NCBI GenBank assembly: GCA_022828595.1
Contig: JAKGHH010000002.1
Location: forward strand, 70,032,383 to 70,096,382
Length of the DNA: 64,000 nucleotides
From: Nelumbo lutea
Lineage: Eukaryota > Streptophyta > Magnoliopsida > Proteales > Nelumbonaceae
Reading direction: 5' to 3'
Shown: piece after piece, positions 47,869 to 59,269 of the stretch
How positions within the stretch are numbered: position 1 is the stretch's first letter
How the letters are laid out: every line of letters begins with the position of its first letter
The notes under the pieces: model-generated
Seen by the model: the letters and a program-made list of their open reading frames with translations, nothing else
Databases searched by the model: none
What the model was told of the DNA's origin: nothing
Position numbers and translations under genes: made by a program

Positions 47869-47877
47869 ATTTTCAAA

Positions 47878-48047
47878 GGAAAAATGTATGATGCGAAAAA
47901 AATATGGTATAGGAAGAGTTTTGACCAATCAAAATTCACCTACCAATTTTGATAAATAATATCTGATTGGCTACTATGTTTATGATTCCAGTTGATTGGT
48001 CAGAAGTTTTTCAGATATCATATCTTTTCCATATCATATTCGAACCC
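47878..48047. mobile_element. Mutator-like MITE with 9-bp target duplication, copy 2 (170 bp)
   Basis: Runs from GGAAAAATGTATGATGCG to CATATTCGAACCC. The flanks ATTTTCAAA (47869-47877) and GTTTTCAAA (48048-48056) match at 8 of 9 bases. It aligns along its whole length with 23569-23741, including AATCAAAA..CACC, AATTTTGATAAATAA and TTTATGATTC. Non-coding. Confidence 0.75.
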
Positions 48048-48056
48048 GTTTTCAAA

Positions 48057-48465
48057 TAACAAATTATAAATTATAAGAAAATGAGTATCAAGCAATCGAT
48101 ATGCAGATAGCCCCGAACATGATTTATAGTGGCAAGTCTCAAGTATGACCCCATCAATGACAAAAAAACAAATGTGGCTAGTAGATCCAATTTGAGATTT
48201 ACCATCCTCACCACTAATGTGTGTATGTGCATAACGATAGAGAAGGATATTTTTATGGAATGTAATTGATTCATTTTTCCATTAGGCTAGTTTTAGTTTG
48301 ACAAAAAATAAGAGAAATATGAAATAGAGGGAAAGTTTTTAAGGAATTTTGTGTCCCATCTTATCCATACATAAGGAATGAATCTTTGATAGTTGTTATT
48401 CTATCTAAGCTGAGGAAGATCATGTGCATGCAATTTGAAGTGGGTATATGCAATACTAGGAAAAT
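48057..48465. other. Intergenic, no gene recognised
   Basis: Non-coding sequence between the MITE and the GC-rich LTR-like block. Nothing is recognised in it. Confidence 0.4.
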
Positions 48466-49405
48466 TGATGGAGCGCGATCCGGCCGGTCTTAGCTGTCCG
48501 CGGCCTTGCTTCCGAATGGGGTAGCAGGGAACCTAAAACGGAGGAGATGGGGAAGCTAACCCGGTGTAGAGGCTCCGAATCTCAAGTTAGAATCCTTCAA
48601 AAGCAAGGTAATACCAGATAGCGTAAAGTTTGCATACCTTTGTTGTCGGGGGGCAGGGGGCTCTTATAATCACTTCGTGCACTCGTCCCGGGACCCTTGT
48701 CAGGTCAGGTATGATTACCCTTGTGCTTGTCAATTCGGCCGTCGTCCTTTCTGCTGAGACAGAACCGTCACTGCCTAACCGTCTATCTAACTAGAGATGG
48801 CGGTGTCAGTGGCGGTGGCAGGTGGCCGTTTAGGGTGCTGCCGCCAAACGTCAGATCCCAAGTCAGTCAGGCGCGGCGCCCTCGGGCACGAACTTCCTTA
48901 GTGTCAGGCATGGTACGACTTGTTTGGTTTTGGTGCCAGGTGATGCGAAGTGTTGAGCGAGGCGGTCTTGATCTCGGAGGTATCTATAGGGCAGGTCAGT
49001 TCGGCGAAGTGTATCCCGAGCTGTTACAAGGTGGGTCAGTTCGGCGAAGTGTATCCCGAGCTGTTACAAGGTGGGTCAGTTCGGCGAAGTGTATCCCGAG
49101 CTGTTACAAGGTGGGTCAGTTCGGCAAAGTGTATCCCGAGCTGTTACAAGATGGGTCAGTTCGGCGAGGTGTAACCCGAGCTGTTACAAGGTCAGTTCGG
49201 CGAAGTGTATCCCGAGCTGTTACAAGGTGGGTCAGTTCGGCGAAGTGTATCCCGAGCTGTTACAAAGGGTGAATTCGGGCCCCCGGTAGGGAGTTCAGTC
49301 CGCTCGTGTCCCCTTGTTCCCGCCTAGGCTTGGCCCCTTTTTCCGAGCTGTTGTTTCTGCCACGTGTCACGTAATAGAGAGGTCAGGCCAAATCTTCCTT
49401 CATCA
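48466..49405. mobile_element. GC-rich solo LTR-like element, 940 bp
   Basis: Starts TGATGGAGCGCGATCCGGCC and ends CCTTCATCA, the same TGATG/CATCA termini and a similar first 20 bp as the LTR at 12387-13400. Its high GC content contrasts sharply with both flanks. It contains a seven-unit tandem array and no gag or pol. The 5-bp flanks AAAAT and GTAAT match at only three positions, so the target duplication is unconfirmed. Orientation is inferred from the similarity of the left end. Confidence 0.5.
48994..49268. repeat. Seven-unit 40-bp tandem array
   Basis: Units beginning GGTCAGTTCGGCGAAGTGTA start at 48994, 49034, 49074, 49114, 49154, 49190 and 49230. The fifth is 36 bp long because GTGG is missing. 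The other differences are few (AAAGTG, AGGTGTAAC variants). The 40-bp period is not a multiple of three, so the same peptide motif cycles through all three frames; the open frames here are a by-product. Confidence 0.9.
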
Positions 49406-50518
49406 GTAATATATTGAAGATTTCTTCCTCTTGGTATCTCACAATTAGGAGCACATGTTTGGCATTGCTTACTAGCTAGATCAAGAATTTTCAAATATTG
49501 AATCAAGATTGTCAAACTTTTTTTTGCTAAGAATTGAGTTGAGATACTAGAAAAGCATATATAAATTTACATATGGACGCCTTATAATAAAACGCATAGG
49601 TTAACATGATATATGTAGGTTTCATCATCCATGATGGTAAGAGCTTGACAAAAGTTTTAGTATCGTTTGCACAATTCTCCTTTATCCAAACTTGGGATCG
49701 GTGATGTAAGGCAAAGAGTTGTTAGGGCATGCAAGTCTTAGGTAGGCATATTGGTAAAATAGAAGGATACATGTTGATCGGATGGAAATTTGGTCCATGG
49801 ATTACCTAATGGAAATTGAAGCTATATGAATTCCCAAATAGTTTTGCATCTCAAGCTGAAGATTTAGTTAGGAGGGAGATAAGCAAGAAACATGGAGATT
49901 TCATTATGTAATTTAGTGTTATAAAGTAGAGATTTTTTTTGGCAAAAGAGAAGTGCAAAAATAGAAAAAGCAGTTCTATTCAAAAGCAAACATGGTTGAT
50001 AAAAAGAAAAACAAAAATCCAAAAGGATCAATTTTTTCTAATTATAATCCTTCATAAATCCTATCAGCTCACTTGTCTTAGAGTATATCTAAAATTAATA
50101 AAAAAAAAAAAAAGTGGCATTAGCTTAAAATTTGGAGAAAGAAAGAATTTTCTCATAGGCTTGTTCTCAGATGTTAAATACCATATAAATATGTTGAAAA
50201 TTTCTTCACACGGAAAAGAACAAGGTAAAAATTATATGAATAGAACTGCTTTGATTTTGACATATAAGATTCCATCATGTAAGGAGTTATTATTGTTGTT
50301 AGAAGTGAAATATTTACTAATTTAAAAAGCCTATAGGGTTAAGGGTCAAACAACTTTGACCATTAGATTAACCAAATGACCCTTCACATTATTATCAAAG
50401 ATTTGACTTGGCCGTAGATATGGTCTATAGCCAAATGGCCTTTATTTTTTCCCCCACATTTAATATGGATTAGGTTCAATTTTGGGGTTAAAAAAGGTTG
50501 AATTCTTCCTAATCTTAA
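49406..50518. other. Intergenic, no gene recognised
   Basis: AT-rich sequence. A 128-codon open frame at 49939-50325 starts at a TTG, is Lys/Leu/Ile-rich and shows no domain, so it is not called. Confidence 0.45.
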
Positions 50519-51300
50519 GATGGCGTTTGATAAATCTGAAAATTCAGATATGAAAAGTTAAAAATATATTAAAAGTGTTTGAAATCTGAAAAGAGACAGA
50601 TGCTTTTCTATTTTTTAGAGGCTCTAAATCCATAAGTTTGTTTGTATTGGATCAACCCTTTACCATCTGAAATTTATTGATTTTACTCTTTTACCCCTAG
50701 AACATACTATTTGTAAATGTTGAGTTCAATTTGCATTATCTCATAAAAAATAATTTTCAACCTCAAAATAACATCGAAACAATACAAATAAAAAATAATA
50801 AATTAATAATCAATAATTACTAATTAATAAATGAAACAACTAAAATTAAAAAGTAATTAATAATTTACACAAATAAAAACTAAAATAACTTTTAAAAATT
50901 AATGAAATAATTAAAAATTACTAGTTAATAAAAATAATTAATGTTTAATAAAAATAATTTATAATTTATAATAATAATAATATTATTTCTACTCATTGAG
51001 TCGTTGCTGCAAGTTGCAGCAATGGTGGTAGTGGCAAGAAGATAGGAGAGAGGGAGAGAGAGAGAGAGAGCGATAAGAGAGAGAGTGAGGGCGAGAGAGA
51101 GAGAGAGAGATAAGGAACCGCCGCCACTTCAACTTGTAGCGGTGGTAGTGGGAAGATAGGGGAGAGAGAGAGAGAGAGAGAGGGAAGGAACCACCGCTGT
51201 TGCAACTTGTAGCGGCGATGACAAGAAGACAGGGGAAAGAGAGAGTGAGAGTGAGAGAGAAGGAACTGTTGTTGTTGCAAGTTGCAGCGGTGGTGGCAGG

Positions 51301-51344
<44 letters not shown>

Positions 51345-51602
51345 TGTGCAGGGGCAATGGTGGCGGTGGAACTTTGTTAGGTCGTAGTGAGGGTTCGGTT
51401 CAAGTTACATGAAGCACAAAAACATGTAATATTAAAATTTCTTAGAGGGCATTTATGCCTTTTATGCACCTCTCAATTATGTCTAGGCACATTAAGTGCC
51501 AGGCTACTAACTTAAATTTTCAGATCTGAAAAAAGATTTTAGATCGATTTTCAAATGCAACACCAAACACCAGACCTCTGAAGAGTTTTATCAAACGAAG
51601 CC
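50519..51602. mobile_element. Harbinger-like non-autonomous element, copy A (1084 bp)
   Basis: Left end GATGGCGTTTGATAAATCTG; right end on the minus strand GGCTTCGTTTGATAAAACTC. TAA flanks both sides (50516-50518 and 51603-51605). The first 250 bp align with copy B at 55316, sharing GAGTTCAA.TTGCATTATC and TAAGTTTGTTTGT. The middle is AT-rich. The right third holds a repeated GA-rich, GCGGTGGTGGC-containing segment. No transposase is present. Confidence 0.75.
50995..51345. repeat. GA-rich degenerate tandem repeat inside Harbinger copy A
   Basis: Four units of the pattern GTTGCAAGTTGCAGCGG, then TGGTRGYRRCARGAAGAYAG, then a GA tract of varying length. The key phrases lie at about 51003, 51128, 51198 and 51273, and the last GA run is at 51303-51341. 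Unit length varies with GA expansion. Minus-strand translation gives Ser/Leu-rich frames that are not genuine proteins. Confidence 0.7.
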
Positions 51603-51736
51603 TAATTTTTATAAAAATAATATACTATAATGTATTATTTTATATAATGATACACAATGCAAATTGACCCATGCTTCAATTGTTTATATCAATAGTCATA
51701 AGTTCAAAAGTTTTCATTGCAATGTTGTTAAATTGT

Positions 51737-52266
51737 GGCCCTATTTGGCAAGTCTTTTTGCATGGGCTGTTGGCTTTTTAGAAGCCTGATAACTCATGTT
51801 TGCATCTTCCTCCATTTCGTTGGAGGAAGATCTTTCCATCAAAAGACCACGGCTTGGAAAGACGTAGGAAGTTTGATTCAGGATTATTTTGGGAAGCTAG
51901 AAATGGAGCTTCTCATGTTTTTTTTCCTTCCCAGTTTCTCGCGAGAAGCTCAATTTGTCTTTTGAATAATGACTAGAAGCCTGATAACTCACGTTTGCAT
52001 CTTCCTCCATTTCGTTGGTGGAAGATCTTTCCATCAAAAGACCATGGCTTGAAAAGACGCAAGAAGTTTGATTAGGGGTTATTTTGGGAAGTTAGAAATG
52101 GAGCTTCTCATGTTTTTTTTCCTTCCCAGTTTCTCGCGAGAAGCTTAATTTGTCTTTTGAATAATGACTCCAACCAAATGATCTTTGGGCTTTCAAGATA
52201 TTAATGAAAAAGCTCACCATGTTTTATAGTTGTCACATCTTCTAAAAAAAGCTTGCCAAATGGCAC
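51737..52266. mobile_element. TIR element (ATTTGGCAAG family), about 530 bp
   Basis: Left end GGCCCTATTTGGCAAGTCTT; right end on the minus strand GGTGCCATTTGGCAAGCTTT. These inverted ends resemble plant hAT-type MITEs. Nearly all of the interior is a 195-bp tandem duplication. A matching 8-bp target duplication was not found. Confidence 0.55.
51780..52169. repeat. 195-bp perfect-length tandem duplication
   Basis: Unit 1 is 51780-51974 and unit 2 is 51975-52169, both starting AGAAGCCTGATAACTCA and ending TTTTGAATAATGACT. They have identical length and differ at only about a dozen positions. Each carries two hairpins: CTTCCTCC/GGAGGAAG (GGTGGAAG in unit 2) and the palindrome AGCTTCTCGCGAGAAGCT-like block. 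Confidence 0.9.
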
Positions 52267-52269
52267 CTA

Positions 52270-53934
52270 CATTTATCTATTAACCTAGACTAGTAATTGA
52301 TGGAAATTGGATGATTTACTAAATTGGATCTAATATTTAGAGACTTGTCTACATCAATAGTGACTTAAGTTGGGGTTCCATAAAAAAATTAATGGTTCAA
52401 TATTTATACCAATATGCCTTGACAATATAGCTATTAACCATATAACATAAGTAGTTGAAAATGCCCCTCCATTATTTATATACTCATTTGCCTTTTTGTA
52501 TACATAATTCATCTAAGTAAATATGCTCTCTACTATTATTTACTCTATTTAAATAATAAATCATAATTTCAATATTCATTTCATAAAACTAAAGGGGATA
52601 GATGTGGAGAAATAATGTCAGGAGAAGAAAAAGAGAGGTTTGTGATGTTAAAGATTAAATTGGAGAGGTGGAATAACAATTATAGCTATTCTCAGTTTGC
52701 ACTTTTTATCTCATTTGACATTTCATCTCATAAATACATTAAAAGTGCATTGAATAAATGTTGAGAAAATGTGAACAATTTGTCAACTAAATAATATTGC
52801 TATTGCATTAAATAGAAATAAAATGATGTAATGACAAAACTACATCCCTCATTGTTATTATTGTGAATGTAACAAGACATTATTAGAAAGTTGACAAAAT
52901 ATGAGCAACTTGACTATTTTTATATAGAGCAACTTGACAACAATTAGATGTTGCTGCTATTGTAATAAACAATGCAAGTAGATGGAGACTTCCAATAGTA
53001 ACCAATTTCTAGACAATCTATCAACATATTGGTGAAGTTGAAAATTGTGAATTATGTTTGGTGCAAAAAAACATTATTACGATCATACCAACTAGATTAT
53101 GAATCATCTTAATCATAGAGCAAGTAATATTATATATAGGATTTACCATTTTAAAAGGATTTCATTAAGTATAAAGTTGAAAAAAGCACAATATTGTCCT
53201 TAAAAGACTATGCTTGATTTCAAATATTCCAAACACTGCTTAGGGCAACATATGCTTATTTATTTACACAATTTATATCCCACAAACTTGTCCAAAGCCA
53301 TTTGATCATAACAAAGAAAAGGGGGCTTTAACTTTTCAGTCTACTCCTAGAAATCTTAGGTCCACCGTAGGGATGGAATGAATTCTGACCATGGATTGAT
53401 GCCAAATCCACAGATAGGATGCCGTTTAAAGGGGCTATTAGTAGAGTTGGTGGTGGCTGTAATTTAAGATTTCTAGTCTACTTACCTTGTCAAAAACATG
53501 GTCTAGTAAAGAAATTTTTTATTTTATTTAATTATTGAAAATCATGTTCACAAAAAGGACACCTAGACTAGACTATAGGTTTTTAAAACCTAAAACTCTT
53601 CCTTGTGGAATTAGATTCATGCCATCCATCTAACAAGGGACCATTTGGATTAAGGCTATTGATATTAGTAGATTCAATTCATGCCCTCAATCTAATAAGG
53701 GACCATTTGGATCGATTAGCTACTTGTACAAGGTCATTGTCCATGCCTGTTGTTCATACGGTATGTAGAGGAGTTTCATACTTTTCAATAACCCTTTCAT
53801 ATTTGTAAAACTCTTTTTCTAAATGAATAGAAGGGCGAGAATTGGTCTATTCTCTCTCTAATTTGTCTCATGGCGTGAAGGCCTTGCATTTTAAGGACCA
53901 GTATGGTATGTCAATCCCTGGAATCAAATTTTTA
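52270..53934. other. Intergenic, no gene recognised
   Basis: AT-rich sequence. A short direct duplication (ATTCATGCC.TC.ATCTAA.AA, then GGGACCATTTGGAT) occurs at about 53615-53650 and 53677-53712. No gene is visible. Confidence 0.45.
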
Positions 53935-53937
53935 TAA

Positions 53938-54046
53938 GGCTATATTTGGTTTGAAGATAAAGGTAGGGAAAGGAAGGGAAAGACAGGAAAACCAATACAA
54001 GGTTTTCTTAACTTTCCTTACATTTTCCTTCAAACCAAACATAGCC
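53938..54046. mobile_element. Small foldback Tourist-like MITE, 109 bp
   Basis: Left end GGCTATATTTGGTTTGAAG; right end on the minus strand GGCTATGTTTGGTTTGAAGG. TAA flanks both sides (53935-53937 and 54047-54049). The arms extend for about 36 bp each, so the element is almost all stem. The relative at 28887-28989 has the same arms. Confidence 0.85.
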
Positions 54047-54049
54047 TAA

Positions 54050-55312
54050 TGGTTAAATATGCCGTATTTCCTTTTGTTTTTCATTTTCTTTATGTGTTTG
54101 GGTTAGTTAGTGAGTGAGTGGTTTGTGTTGTTTGGGTTTGGGGCTTTATATTATTTTACCTACCTTCTGATAATGACTAAAATTGTAAGATAGCCGCCCC
54201 TCCACTTCCACTTTCAAGTAGAGTTTGGGGTTCAAAGAAAGAAGTAATAGAGTGAAACTTAACTTATTGTAGACAAAGAGATTGATATGAACTGTTATGG
54301 CCACCGCCCCATGTGTTGAAATCTTATAACTTTTGGATCTATACTTCAATTCATGAATCTCATGATGAATTTACAATTTTAGATAAAATGAAATAAAAAT
54401 ATCATAAGATGGCACGAGAGAAAAAAACTATTGATGTACATTATGAATCCAATATCTAATCATCTCTATAGCAATTTCATAATAGAAAAGCTTGGGTCTT
54501 GTAGAAAAATAACCATAAATCAGCCTTAGTTCTACCATTGTAGAGGATCATGATATATCATTCGATGCATCTCATTGTAAATTGTTCAAATAGATTAAAT
54601 AGTTTAAAATCTGATAATATGAGTATGCTTTTCTATGACCGGTTCACCCATCATCTGACTTTTTTTTTTTTTTTTTTATCTCCCAAACTATTTATTTACA
54701 AAAAAAAAAAAAAAGAGTCAGTGTGGCCTGGTGACTTAACTGGTTGAACCAGTGAACTATTTGACCTGGTCTGTGAGTTACAAAGAGAGCACACAAGTAA
54801 GTTGATATAAGTAAATGAGAAATTTTATTTTTTATTTATTTTGAGTATAATAGGCAATGGGAACTTCAAACCTAATTGCAATTCACATTTCTAATTACTT
54901 TATGGTAACTACATTAATGTTGCTAGAAGCAAATATACAGTTCCATATATTCTTCTCCAATTGTCCTTGTGATGTTGAGAGCACAAACATGAAAAATTTG
55001 TAGCTTTACTGTTGGGCTCAATTAGCTACACATTGAACTACTCCATCATTGTTGCTGTCATCTTAATTGTTACTGTTGTTGATGATGATGATACTGATGT
55101 TTCATTTCTTAGAAGCTGTTTTCATGGTTGTCACATCTAAAACAGGAACAGAATTATACTTTACATTTTTGGCTTATTTTTAATGGACCAATTTGACTTT
55201 TCCTAAAATACAGTGTTATTATTATAACCTTTTTTGATGTATGTGGGTAACATTTATCTTCACACTCCTCCCCAGTCTTAAAATCTAGAATTAGAGAGAA
55301 AAATGAAAGGTT
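54050..55312. other. Intergenic, no gene recognised
   Basis: AT-rich sequence with poly-T and poly-A tracts at about 54660-54678 and 54701-54713. No gene is visible. Confidence 0.45.
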
Positions 55313-55315
55313 TTA

Positions 55316-56433
55316 GGTGGAGTTTGATAAATTTAAAAATTTTAAAAGACATTAAAAGTATTTGGAATTTGAAAAGAGGCATAGTATTTTTCTACTTTTA
55401 GAGGTTTTGAATAAGTAAGTTTGTTTGTGTTGGATTAATCCTTCAACATCTGAAATTCCCTAATTTTACTATTTTATCCCTAAAACAGATTATTTTATAA
55501 TTTTGAGTTCAACTTGCATTATCTCATAAAAATAATTTATTAAATTTAAAATAATATTGAAAAAATAAGTAAATTATACAAAATAAAAATAATCTATTAA
55601 AATAAGAATAAAATTGAAAAATACATATAAATTTATAAATTAAAAATAAATTATTAAGAGGTAAGATAATACTGAAAATCCATGTAGCAATGAAAAATAT
55701 TTAATAATTATCAGATTATTAAATTAAAAATAGTACAAAATTTTATTAAAATAATAATAAAATTAAAAAAATACATATAAATTTATAAATTAAAAATAAA
55801 TTATTAAGAATTAAAATATTAATAAAACCTATGAAACAATTAAAAATATTAAATAATTAGCAAATTAATATAAAAACTATTAACATATACTAGTTAAGAT
55901 AATTAATAAAATTAAAATAATTAAAAATTAATTTGGTGTACATTCAAACGCCACTACTGAAACAAGGCCGCTGCAAGTGTGGGAAGACAGGAGAGAGAGA
56001 GAGAGAGAAATCAAACAGCTGAGAATGGAAATGAGTTTTCCATCGCCAGTGACTATGGGTTTTTTCGAGTTCTCCATCGTTGTCTCCCTTCGTGTTCTCC
56101 GTTTCTCTGCCTATATTGTCATAGTTGTTGGTGTCGGCAAAAATGTGCCAGGAAATGAATCACCGATGGTCACCAAGAAAACATAATATAGATCACCTGA
56201 TGGTGGCTTATCACTGGAATATAGATTGCAAGAACAACGAGAAATCTAGATCGTCAAGAGACTCGTCCACTGCATCGGTTTGGAGCTCAAGTGAGAAAAA
56301 ATTTGGGTTTAAAAAGGGATGTCTATTCGAATATTATCAGGGGCATCTTAGACTTTTGAACACATATGAAATACGTTTGAGCAAGTTCAGATATCAGATA
56401 TGAGACCTCTTAAAAGCATTATCAAACACCACC
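55316..56433. mobile_element. Harbinger-like non-autonomous element, copy B (1118 bp)
   Basis: Left end GGTGGAGTTTGATAAATTT; right end on the minus strand GGTGGTGTTTGATAATGC. TTA flanks both sides (55313-55315 and 56434-56436). It aligns with copy A at 50519 over the left quarter and has the same plan: AT-rich middle, then a GCTGCAAG..GGGAAGACAGG segment with a GA tract. Its right part continues differently (TTTTCCATCGCCAG..TTCTCC). A tandem of AATTAAAAATAAATTATTAAGA phrases lies in the middle (about 55630 and 55790). No transposase is present. Confidence 0.75.
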
Positions 56434-56436
56434 TTA

Positions 56437-58552
56437 TTCTTCAATGTAGTTGGGTCATTTTTTTTTCCTGACAAATGGTTCCTCCCCTGAGGCCAGCCTG
56501 TTGAAATCAATCTATAGAATTGGCCAATTTATTCAATAAGTCCCTGTTTGAACACCTCGTTGAAGGAAATAATTTCGTTGTTGTTTCATATCACCATCTA
56601 AAGATTTCTGGTTCAAAAACACTGGAAGGAGGTTAATCAAAGCATTCTTGAAAATTAGCTTCTTGCAATTTCTCGTAAGAGCCTGAAGTAGAGCCGTTTC
56701 TAAGGATCTCAGTTTGGGTTAAAATGGTGTATTAAATTGAAATGAAATGGGTTGATTTCATATGGAGCCCAAACAAACCTTTAAGTCATGAACGTAATCG
56801 ATGTATTAATTAGGAACAAATTCATACTCGATCAATTATGAATACAAACAATAGATACATCAAACCAGGCAGATTTGAACTGGTTGGGAATCATACCATG
56901 CTGATAACCATTTTGCTAAAAAGGGTTTAGGATATGTGACAATGGATTTGAGAGATTTTATGGGTGGGGTTGAGAATCATTTGGGAGGATTTGCTGCTTT
57001 GTGTAGTTCAAGAATTCTTGTTGATTTCAAATGGAAGCCTAGTTTGAAACCAGTCGAGAGCCCTAACTGGTTTGCACTTTGCATAGTTCATCTTCAGACA
57101 TTGTCCTGGAATTGCTTCACCAGTCACTCATCTCAGGCAAATGGTAAAAAGCTTTCTGGGTTGTGGACAGGGTAATCAGTGGGCCTAATGGGGTCCATTG
57201 TCATCGATGCCCCACTTTTTCTCCGGGCGGTTTGTGGGGCATATTCCGGCAAGTTTTGTCATGTAGTGGCTAAAGCTGAATAACTAGGAGCCCCTTTTAG
57301 GGTTATGACATTTCTGTTCCTTTTTCTACCTCTTTTACAACTTCTGTCTCCATTTTGCTTTTTCCTGAGAGAATTATAACTTCTTTTTACATTTAAGGAA
57401 TTAGGGTACAAATTTCTTTAATAATTAAAGCCCCCATTCAGTTTACGTAAGAGGGGCTTAACTGCAGAAAAGTTGTCTACAATTCTGTGTGTGTTGACTG
57501 TGTTCACAGAAACCCATCCAAATTGGCTGGTGATCCTTACTGTCTCTCTTTAATTAGAGCTTTAGGATCTGTGTATGTTCACATGGAAGGACAGAGCCCT
57601 ACCACTTGATTGTAGTTGGGTCAGATTTAGAGAGTGGGTCTGGTCAAAATTTGCACTGTTGGGTATCTATGATCTATCTTTAAATCAGATGACAGATTTC
57701 TTCTTTGATAAGGTAAGTTTCATCTGACTCACAATTGCTTGTTTTTGGGAAGTAATGAGTTAATATTCAATCCTGACATGAATTAAATAGCTAAAGGGGA
57801 TGGTGGCTGTATTGCTCGTTCTTTTTCTTTATTTTCTCTGTCAGTGTTGAATCATCAAGGATGGTCAGGTTGATGGCATTTCCACCAAGAGTCAGAGGAT
57901 CACTCTTTGAGAGTTGGAACTATGGGCCCAGTAGCGGCTCTAGCAAGAGTTGAATAGACAAGAAACAAAATAAGTTTTATTTTACAGACTTGGCCTTGGG
58001 CTTTAAAGAAGAAGAAGAAGAAGATTTATTCTATGAAGGGGAGAGAGGGGGCCAGTCATGGCCATGGTAGTAGTTTAACTGTTTAAGAGGGTTTTGTCTC
58101 CTGTTAGTAAAACTTGTTCACACAGGGGATCTAAGGTGGCAGTACAAATGGGTCCATGGGTTTCTGTTCCATAGGGCAAAATTTGAACTAATGGCCCTAC
58201 AAATGGCAAAATGTGAGGCTTTTTTGAACCCTTTATTAGGCTAGGCAGCTTTTCAGACATTGTTTGTCTAAGAAATTAAGCTGCCCAACATGGGGACTGT
58301 CTATCCCATGGCCCACATTTTTCATGACTCCCTCCAAGTCAGACAACCCTAAAGTTGTTCCTTTAAGTTGCTTCAATTCCAATGAACGTGTTAACTGTGA
58401 ACATTTTTTTTTCTTCTTCTTTTCAGTAATTTACACACTTTATTAAGATTTAAGTGTAGGGGACAGAAACAAAAGCCATAACATGACTGTAGAAGCAGTC
58501 CATGTTGCAGGGAAGCTCCACTCTTCTTCTATTCAGTAATTTTCTTGATGAT
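56437..58552. other. Intergenic, no gene recognised
   Basis: Two kb without a recognisable gene. A 79-codon open frame at 56936-57175 has moderate, protein-like composition but no known domain and no splice context. A GAAGAA tract occurs at about 58007-58024. Confidence 0.4.
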
Positions 58553-58555
58553 TAA

Positions 58556-58728
58556 GGCACTATTTGGATAAGCTTTTACTTTGAGCTTTGGGCTATGAAA
58601 AATAAAATTGGGGCAAAAAGTGATTTAAGCATTTGGTAAGATATTAAGATTAGGCCAAAATGCAAATCTGGGGCTTTGTGCTTTTGGGTTTTAAAAGCAT
58701 AAACCCTGAAGCAGAACCAAACAGAACC
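58556..58728. mobile_element. Tourist-like MITE, 173 bp
   Basis: Left end GGCACTATTTGGATAAGCTT; right end on the minus strand GGTTCTGTTTGGTTCTGCTT. TAA flanks both sides (58553-58555 and 58729-58731). Non-coding. Confidence 0.65.
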
Positions 58729-59122
58729 TAAGACATTCCATTGAGAATAGTGGGGGACAGAAGCCACCACATGAATACAGAAGGCATCCATTTTTATGGG
58801 GAGCTCCATACACTAGACTTTGACATACTATTTCTTCAATATTTAATACCTGGATATGAGGGTAACATGGGCTTGGATGCCATGCACATGGTTGTTCAAA
58901 AAGGGGCTCCAATTGGATGGGCGGCTTTAAATCTCTTCATTTCCTTTTCACTTAAAAAAAAAAACCTAAAAAACGCATTAAAGTAAACAAAAGTAACAAA
59001 CAGGAAAAACCAAAGTTAGGCCAACTGCTATCTACATAAGAACCCAACTCTAGGGTTCTTCCAAAAGCAAGAATATTTGAGCTAAACCCTAACATCATGT
59101 CAGATTGAACGGTTTTGATCAT

Positions 59123-59269
59123 GGTTCAAAGTATTGATATGGATTAATTATACACAAAAATTGGGTATCACCGATCGCCCGATTCTAAAATTCAATATTC
59201 TATTTTTCCCCAATATTAAAATCAATGCATATCATACGATACAATGCGATACAATACGATACTTTAAAC
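59123..59269. mobile_element. Short element with GGTTCAAAGTAT ends, 147 bp
   Basis: Left end GGTTCAAAGTATTGATATGG; right end on the minus strand GTTTAAAGTATCGTATTG. It has the same kind of termini as the 1.4-kb element at 10035-11444, with GATAC repeats inside the right end. Target duplication is not clear. Confidence 0.5.

Noticed and set aside
48721..49289. Overlapping open frames up to 183 codons with repeated QFGEVYPELLQ-like motifs
   Set aside because: They arise from the 40-bp tandem array, which repeats the same peptide in all three frames. The frames lie in an LTR-like block with no domain and no codon constraint visible.
49939..50325. 128-codon Lys/Leu-rich open frame
   Set aside because: It begins at a TTG, has AT-driven composition and no domain, and no neighbouring exons fit.
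50989..51412. Ser/Leu-rich open frames on both strands
   Set aside because: Produced by GA/CT microsatellites and tandem repeats inside a Harbinger-like element.
56936..57175. 79-codon open frame with protein-like composition
   Set aside because: No recognisable family, promoter or splice partners. Its length is within chance expectation.
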